Part shown: positions 5,346 to 9,437 of the stretch, piece by piece
How the letters are laid out: each line of letters begins with the position of its first letter
Position numbering within the stretch: position 1 is the stretch's first letter
Assembly (NCBI GenBank): GCA_905215275.1
Contig: CAJMPE010000068.1
Coordinates: 1 to 9,437 of the forward strand
Direction: 5' to 3'
Length of the DNA: 9,437 bases
Source of the DNA: an uncultured bacterium
GTDB taxonomy: Bacteria; Actinomycetota; Coriobacteriia; Coriobacteriales; Coriobacteriaceae
Program-made: the position numbers and the translations under genes
The notes under the pieces: model-generated
Database searches by the model: none
Told to the model about the DNA's origin: nothing
The model's input: only the letters and a program-made list of their open reading frames with translations

Positions 5346-5981
5346 TTGGACAGCTATTTTACTCTGCAATCGAATATTGAGGTTTCGGGCGAATTTGTGG
5401 ACCGCAAGAGCCGGTTTATTGCCCAGCTGGTCCATATTGAGTCCGAGGATGAGGCGAATGCCTTTATCGAGACCGTTCGCAAACGTCATTACGACGCTCG
5501 ACACAATGTTCCCGCGTGGATTTTGGTCGATGGACGCGAGCGTCAAAGCGATGACGGTGAGCCGAGCCGCACGAGCGGTATGCCGACGCTCGAGGTGTTG
5601 CGCGGCGCGGGGCTCAAAAATGTTTGCTGCGTAGTGACGCGCTATTTTGGTGGCACGCTGTTGGGGCCTGGTGGCTTGGTACGCGCCTATACCGCGGCGA
5701 CGCAAGCGGCGGTGGCCGCGGCTCGGGAGGCCGGGCAGATCGTCGAGATGACGAGCGTCGTGCCTGTTGACGTGCATGTGGCCTATCCGCAGTATGAGCA
5801 GGTGCTTCGCTTGGCGCAGGATTCGGGTGCCAAGGTTTCGGATACCGATTACGCGGATGCCGTGACACTTCACTTGGTGTTTAAGGCGGGGGAGCAGGAG
5901 TCTTTTTGCGCCAGGATGCGCGAGCTTATGGCGGGGCGCGAGGAGATCGAGGTCGGTGCTCCCGTATTTGCCGAGTTCTAA
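5346..5981 (+). CDS. yigZ: YigZ/IMPACT family protein (UPF0029)
   Basis: A cytosolic protein of the YigZ/IMPACT family, with an N-terminal UPF0029/IMPACT domain (residues about 15-125) and a C-terminal DUF1949-type ferredoxin-like domain (about 138-198). Signature segments are KSRFIA (21-26), YDARHNVPAW (49-58), SDDGEPSRTSGMPTLEVLRG (68-87) and VVTRYFGGTLLGPGGLVRAY (96-115). The length of 211 residues is typical. The biochemical role of bacterial YigZ is not settled. Eukaryotic IMPACT regulates GCN2 through translation, so a translation-linked role is sometimes suggested. Two TTG codons sit in tandem (5343, 5346). I prefer 5346 because it leaves 5 nt after AGGGG (5336-5340) and gives the family-like start MDSYFTL; 5343 leaves only 2 nt. 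A TATTAT box at 5297-5302 may be its -10. The gene ends 3 bp before a strong terminator. Confidence 0.92.
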   Translation: MDSYFTLQSNIEVSGEFVDRKSRFIAQLVHIESEDEANAFIETVRKRHYDARHNVPAWILVDGRERQSDDGEPSRTSGMPTLEVLRGAGLKNVCCVVTRYFGGTLLGPGGLVRAYTAATQAAVAAAREAGQIVEMTSVVPVDVHVAYPQYEQVLRLAQDSGAKVSDTDYADAVTLHLVFKAGEQESFCARMRELMAGREEIEVGAPVFAEF

Positions 5982-5984
5982 CGG

Positions 5985-6036
5985 CGACGGCCGGCGTGCT
6001 TTTGGATGGATCCCAAGCGCGCCGGCCGTCGTTTTT
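5985..6036 (+). terminator. Strong intrinsic terminator of yigZ
   Basis: A 15-bp GC-rich stem (5985-5999 with 6017-6031, one T-G pair, arms built on GACGGCCGGCG) closes a 17-nt loop and runs straight into TTTTT (6032-6036). It lies 3 bp after the yigZ stop and 12 bp from the end of the convergent C_GCAxxG gene. No T run flanks it on the - strand. Confidence 0.94.
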
Positions 6037-6048
6037 CTGTGCTGCCGT

Positions 6049-6495
6049 TTACTCGGCGAGCTGCTTTAGTACATCACAGGCGATTTCGACGGCATCGTCG
6101 ATGCAGCCGGGGCAGCTGCGAAGCGGACCCTTGTCCGATCCGATGCCCTTGAGCGTGCCGCAGACGGTCGTCGTGTTCTTCTCGCCAAAACGCTTGGCGA
6201 TTTCGCGCGACGGTTTGTAGGTCTGGCCCTTGGTCTTGGGGTTTTCCATGCCGTCGCTCATCACAAAGCCCATGATGGCCACGGCGCCCGAGATGGCGCC
6301 GCAGGTTTCGGTCATGCCGCCCATGCCGGCGCCAAATCCCTCGGTGAGGGTAAAGGCGGTCTGGGGGTCGAGCCCGACGGCAGGTGCGAGCGTGCAGGCG
6401 ACGGCCTGGGCGCAGTTAAAGCCACGGGCGTGGTATTCGGCAGCCTGAGCCTGACAGGCGTTGATGTCGAGCTGGGCCGTATCGATTTGCTTCAT
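6049..6495 (-). CDS. C_GCAxxG_C_C family redox-type protein
   Basis: A small 148-residue protein with the cysteine layout of the C_GCAxxG_C_C family. It has GFNCAQAV (Cys28, in the GCAxxG-like position), GFGAGMGGMTETCGAISG (Cys65, residues 53-70), VCGTL (Cys112), and SCPGC (Cys128, Cys131) followed by a final helix with Cys140. The pattern suggests a metal or Fe-S centre or redox-active thiols. The family is common in anaerobes and its activity is not established. The reading frame is open further upstream. The ATG at 6495-6493 is chosen because AAGGAG lies 6 nt before it and because family members start just ahead of the first helix. An upstream start near 6603 would add residues that do not look like the family. 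It is convergent with yigZ and divergent from metY, so co-regulation with methionine synthesis is possible but unproven. Confidence 0.85.
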   Translation of the reverse strand: MKQIDTAQLDINACQAQAAEYHARGFNCAQAVACTLAPAVGLDPQTAFTLTEGFGAGMGGMTETCGAISGAVAIMGFVMSDGMENPKTKGQTYKPSREIAKRFGEKNTTTVCGTLKGIGSDKGPLRSCPGCIDDAVEIACDVLKQLAE

Positions 6496-6579
6496 CGTTG
6501 TCTCCTTGTTCACGGTGTACCCGCCTATGGTACCCGTGACGGGGCATGTAATCATCGAGAGCTTCATGTATGCCTCGTT

Positions 6580-6616
6580 TTTATCTATCGAACAAATGCC
6601 CAAGGCTTGAGATAAA
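6580..6616. promoter_or_regulatory. Inverted repeats in the divergent C_GCAxxG / metY region
   Basis: TTTATCT (6580-6586) and AGATAAA (6610-6616) are perfect 7-bp inverted arms with centres 30 bp apart, about three helical turns. Between them lies the 9-bp palindrome CAAGGCTTG (6601-6609). The site is central in the 230-bp divergent region and upstream of the predicted metY promoter, so it is a reasonable operator candidate. Nothing identifies the regulator. Confidence 0.3.
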
Positions 6617-6658
6617 TACCCCTGATCAATTTGTCCCTTAACCTACCTTGGGGATGGG

Positions 6659-6687
6659 TTGTGAGGGGTGCGGGGTAGCGGTATCGT
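6659..6687 (+). promoter_or_regulatory. Predicted metY promoter
   Basis: TTGTGA (6659-6664) and TATCGT (6682-6687) have exactly 17-bp spacing. A start near 6694 would give a leader of about 32 nt containing AAGGGAG, 6 nt before the ATG at 6726. That is too short for a SAM riboswitch, and I see no S-box features upstream. Confidence 0.45.
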
Positions 6688-6725
6688 GAACCGGATAAAA
6701 CGTAACCCAGGCAAGGGAGCTAGAT

Positions 6726-8009
6726 ATGAGCGAGCAGACCATCGGTACTACATGTGTTCAGGGCGGCTATCACCCGGGAGATGCCGAGCCGCGCCAGGTG
6801 CCCATTTACCAGTCCACCACGTGGAAATACGACACGTCGGAGCACATGGGCAAGCTGTTTGACCTGGAGGAGTCTGGTTACTTCTACAGCCGTCTGCAGA
6901 ACCCCACGTGCGATCTGGTTGCCGCCAAGATCTGCGAGATGGAGGGCGGCACCGCTGCGATGCTCACGAGCTCGGGCATGGCTGCGAACTTCCTCGCGAT
7001 CTTTAACGTGGCCGGTGCCGGCGATCACGTGGTCGCGAGCTCTGCCATCTATGGCGGTACCTACAACCTGCTCGCCCATACTATGGAGCGCATGGGTCTG
7101 ACCTGCACGTTCGTTGCCCCCGACTGCACCGACGAAGAGCTCGAGGCAGCCTTCCAACCCAACACCAAGCTCGTCTTTGGCGAGACGATCGCCAATCCCG
7201 CCCTTGCCGTGCTCGATATTGAGCGCTTTGCCAAGGCCGCGCATGACCACGGCGTGCCGCTGATGGTCGATAACACCTTCCCGACGCCCGTGATGTGCCG
7301 CCCCTTTGAGTGGGGCGCCGACATCGTTACGCACTCCACCACCAAGTACATGGATGGACATGCTGCCTACCTGGGCGGCGTGATCGTCGACCACGGCCAG
7401 TTTGACTGGATGGCCCATGCGGACAAGTTCCCGGGTCTCACCACGCCCGACGAGAGCTACCACGGCGTGACCTATGCCGAGAAGTTCGGTCGTGAGGGCG
7501 CCTTCATTACCAAGGCAACCGCTCAGCTCATGCGCGACCTCGGCCCCATGCAGAACCCTCAGGCGGCCTTCTTCTTGAACAGCTCGCTCGAGAGCCTGCA
7601 TGTGCGCATGCCGCGTCATTGCGAGAACGGCCTGGCCGTTGCCAAGTTCCTGCAGAGTCATCCCAAGGTACGCTTCGTGAGCTATCCGGGCCTGGAGGGC
7701 GATAAGTACTACGACATCGCTCAGAAATACATGCCCAACGGTACCTGCGGCGTTGTGAGCTTTGGCTTTAACGGTGGTCGCGCGGCGGCCGAGACCTTTA
7801 TGAAGAGCCTCAAGCTCGCCCAGATCGCCACGCACGTGGCCGACGCCCGCACTTGCTGCCTGCATCCCGCTAATGCCACACATCGCCAGATGAACGATGA
7901 GGAGCTCATCGCCTGTGGCATCTCCGCCGACATGGTGCGCCTGTCGTGCGGCCTCGAGGACACGGCCGACTTGATTGCCGACCTTGAGCAGGCACTCGAG
8001 CAGTGCTAG
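6726..8009 (+). CDS. metY: O-acetylhomoserine sulfhydrylase (aminocarboxypropyltransferase)
   Basis: A PLP enzyme of the Cys/Met metabolism family. It probably makes homocysteine from O-acetyl-L-homoserine and sulfide, the direct sulfhydrylation route to methionine, in the cytosol. The 427 residues match MetY; MetB and MetC are about 380-400. Visible motifs are YSRLQNPT (54-61, the Tyr and Arg that bind the neighbour subunit's PLP phosphate), TSSGMAA (81-87), VDNTFPTP (181-188, with the Asp that contacts the PLP ring) and THSTTKYMDGH (202-212, Schiff-base Lys207). The C-terminal domain has NSSLESLHVRMPRH (285-298) and SCGLED (407-412). The long insertion near residues 225-265 is a MetY trait. 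AAGGGAG precedes the ATG by 6 nt. The gene is monocistronic with its own terminator. Cystathionine gamma-synthase or methionine gamma-lyase are less likely on length and insertion. Confidence 0.92.
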   Translation: MSEQTIGTTCVQGGYHPGDAEPRQVPIYQSTTWKYDTSEHMGKLFDLEESGYFYSRLQNPTCDLVAAKICEMEGGTAAMLTSSGMAANFLAIFNVAGAGDHVVASSAIYGGTYNLLAHTMERMGLTCTFVAPDCTDEELEAAFQPNTKLVFGETIANPALAVLDIERFAKAAHDHGVPLMVDNTFPTPVMCRPFEWGADIVTHSTTKYMDGHAAYLGGVIVDHGQFDWMAHADKFPGLTTPDESYHGVTYAEKFGREGAFITKATAQLMRDLGPMQNPQAAFFLNSSLESLHVRMPRHCENGLAVAKFLQSHPKVRFVSYPGLEGDKYYDIAQKYMPNGTCGVVSFGFNGGRAAAETFMKSLKLAQIATHVADARTCCLHPANATHRQMNDEELIACGISADMVRLSCGLEDTADLIADLEQALEQC

Positions 8010-8076
8010 GCTAGCTCCGTACAAGGCGCCGATGCTGGCAGAAAGCTTCGGCGACCTTTCGTTCCGATTCCGTAGG

Positions 8077-8123
8077 CGGGACCCCAATCGCGGCAGTTTG
8101 CAGGCGATTGGGGCCCCGTTTTT
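8077..8123 (+). terminator. Intrinsic terminator of metY, just ahead of the MFS gene
   Basis: CCCCAATCGC (8082-8091) pairs perfectly with GCGATTGGGG (8104-8113) around a 12-nt loop. After an A-C mismatch the stem continues as CGGG (8077-8080) with CCCG (8115-8118), then TTTTT (8119-8123). It lies about 70 bp after the metY stop and ends 27 nt before the next start codon. The 68 bp between the metY stop and this stem show no clear feature. Confidence 0.92.
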
Positions 8124-8149
8124 GCGTTGCGCCACTCGAAAGGATGGAT

Positions 8150-9437
8150 ATGGAGAAAACCGCAGAGCAGCTGCGCCGCGAGCACATTGCCCTAGAGGGC
8201 GACACCCATGGCAAGAACAAGTGGGCGATTCTGTTTACCGTGCTCATCATGACGTTTATGGTGTGTCTGGATTCGACCGTCGTGACCGTGGCGCTGCCCG
8301 TGATGCAAAAGGAGCTGGGCGTGGGCCTCGATCGCATTCAGCTGGTGAGTTCGGTGTACCTGCTTGCGACATGCGTGGCTATGTTGCCGTTTGGCCGTCT
8401 GGGCGACGTGCGTGGCAAGGTGAATGTGTTCCAGCTGGGCGTCATCGTCTTTTCGGTCGGTTCGCTGCTGTGCGGCCTTTCGGCCTCGCTCGAGGTTCTT
8501 ATCCTGGCACGCATTGTTCAGGGCATCGGTTGCGCGGCGGCCATGGCTAACAACATGGGTATCATCACCGAGTCGTTTCCGGCGCGCGAACGAGGCCGTG
8601 CCATGGGTATTCTCGCGACCTTTGTGGCCCTCGGCATGATGTGTGGCCCCGTGCTCGGCGGCATGCTGGTGGCAAGCTTTCCCTGGGAGAGTATCTTCCT
8701 CATCAACCTGCCTATTGGCATAATCTCGTTTATCGTGGGGCTCTACACGCTGCCGCATGTTAAGCCGGAGGCCGGCGAGCGCCCCATGTCCTTGATTGAG
8801 GCTACTCGTCGCTGCTTGGCAAATTCGGCCTTCACCATCAACCTTGCCTGCATGCTCATCGTGTTCGTTGGTATTGGCGCATCCGAGTTTATCCTGCCGT
8901 TCTATTTTCAGGACGCCCACGGCTTTGGTTCCGACATTTCCGGATTGCTCTTTTTGGCGCTGCCGATGGTGAATGCCTTTATCGGGCCGCTTTCGGGTAC
9001 GGTTTCGGACCGCGTTGGCTGCGAGGGCCCCACGGCGGTCGGTCTGGGCTTGTACGTGTGCGGTCTCTTTGCGGTAAGCACGCTCGACGAGCACTCTTCT
9101 ATCCCTGTGATCGTGTGTTGCGTCGCGTTTATGTCGTGCGGTACGTCGATTTTCCAGAGTCCCAATAACTCGCTGTATATGGGCTCGGCTCCGCGCGAGG
9201 CACTTGGCTTTGCAGGTAGCTTGGGCAGCTTGGCGCGCTATGCGGGCATGGCGCTGGGTATTACGGCAGGTTCGCATATCCTCTATGGGCAGATGAGCGT
9301 GGCGATGGGCGAGGCCGTGACCAGTATTGTTGCAGGCCGTCCGGATGTGTTCCTGTTCGGCTTTCGCTCGGTGTTCTACGTGCTTATGGCTGTGGCCGCT
9401 GTGGGCTTTGCGCTCGCCATGGTGCGTTTGGTGAAGA
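8150..9437 (+). CDS. MFS drug-resistance-type exporter, DHA2-like (3' end cut by window edge)
   Basis: An integral membrane proton-coupled exporter of the major facilitator superfamily; 429 residues are in the window. After a charged cytosolic head, TM1 (about 26-49) carries the DHA-type motif LDSTVVTVALP (40-50). Motif A, GRLGDVRGK (82-90), sits in the TM2-TM3 loop. RIVQGIG (121-127) is motif B with its arginine in TM4, and GPVLGG (166-171) is motif C in TM5, a mark of antiporters. FLINLPIG (183-190) is typical of the DHA2/EmrB group. A loop near 203-226 separates the halves, and further helices lie near 228-252, 263-282, 294-311, 318-336, 355-376 and 402-426. I count about 12 helices rather than the 14 usual in DHA2, by eye only. 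The substrate is unknown. ATG 8150 has GAAAGG 6 nt upstream; the in-frame ATG at 8144 overlaps the SD region and is less likely. Confidence 0.9.
   Translation, partial: MEKTAEQLRREHIALEGDTHGKNKWAILFTVLIMTFMVCLDSTVVTVALPVMQKELGVGLDRIQLVSSVYLLATCVAMLPFGRLGDVRGKVNVFQLGVIVFSVGSLLCGLSASLEVLILARIVQGIGCAAAMANNMGIITESFPARERGRAMGILATFVALGMMCGPVLGGMLVASFPWESIFLINLPIGIISFIVGLYTLPHVKPEAGERPMSLIEATRRCLANSAFTINLACMLIVFVGIGASEFILPFYFQDAHGFGSDISGLLFLALPMVNAFIGPLSGTVSDRVGCEGPTAVGLGLYVCGLFAVSTLDEHSSIPVIVCCVAFMSCGTSIFQSPNNSLYMGSAPREALGFAGSLGSLARYAGMALGITAGSHILYGQMSVAMGEAVTSIVAGRPDVFLFGFRSVFYVLMAVAAVGFALAMVRLVK

Noticed and set aside
6621..6725. SAM riboswitch upstream of metY
   Set aside because: The predicted leader is only about 32 nt, and no S-box conserved segments or terminator lie in the gap.
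6720..8135. A 471-codon open frame on the - strand opposite metY
   Set aside because: Same shadow effect. It spans the metY coding strand and its terminator, and the composition is not protein-like.
8192..9277. A 361-codon open frame on the - strand opposite the MFS gene
   Set aside because: The predicted product is mostly His, Arg, Gln, Thr and Ala with no hydrophobic core. The + strand encodes a clear transporter.

Overview
The window looks like a chromosomal housekeeping stretch from a high-GC, Gram-positive-type gut actinobacterium. My best guess is class Coriobacteriia, possibly Collinsella. The basis is a short four-repeat S1 protein of about 390 residues, a type A RNase P RNA, frequent TTG/GTG starts with strong Shine-Dalgarno (SD) sequences, G/C-ending codons, and anaerobe genes (an Fe-S cysteine desulfidase and a C_GCAxxG_C_C redox protein). 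The genus is inferred; no search was run.

Layout, left to right: the N-terminal part of rpiB (-) runs off the left edge. A 271-bp intergenic region with nested inverted repeats follows, then the L-cysteine desulfidase cyuA (+). Between cyuA and a convergent HAD hydrolase (-) lie a perfect 12-bp hairpin and copy A of a long structured element. A leader of about 315 bp precedes rpsA (+), which ends in a classic intrinsic terminator. The RNase P RNA gene rnpB (+) follows, and 8 bp after its end comes copy B of the structured element. Next are a YigZ/IMPACT protein (+) with its terminator, a small C_GCAxxG_C_C protein (-), the O-acetylhomoserine sulfhydrylase metY (+) with its terminator, and a DHA2-type MFS exporter (+) running off the right edge.

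How the genes relate: most are single-gene units with their own terminators. There is a loose sulfur theme. CyuA releases sulfide from cysteine, and MetY fixes sulfide into homocysteine. metY shares a divergent 230-bp promoter region with a cysteine-rich C_GCAxxG protein. The rest is core translation and RNA processing (rpsA, rnpB), carbon metabolism (rpiB) and efflux.

The most interesting signal is the pair of about 112-nt elements at 2015-2126 and 5121-5233. They share conserved flanks and a conserved core. Between these sits a 14-bp stem that differs at 7 of 14 pairs in the two copies but is perfectly complementary in both. That is direct covariation evidence for a repeated, folded RNA (or DNA hairpin) family.
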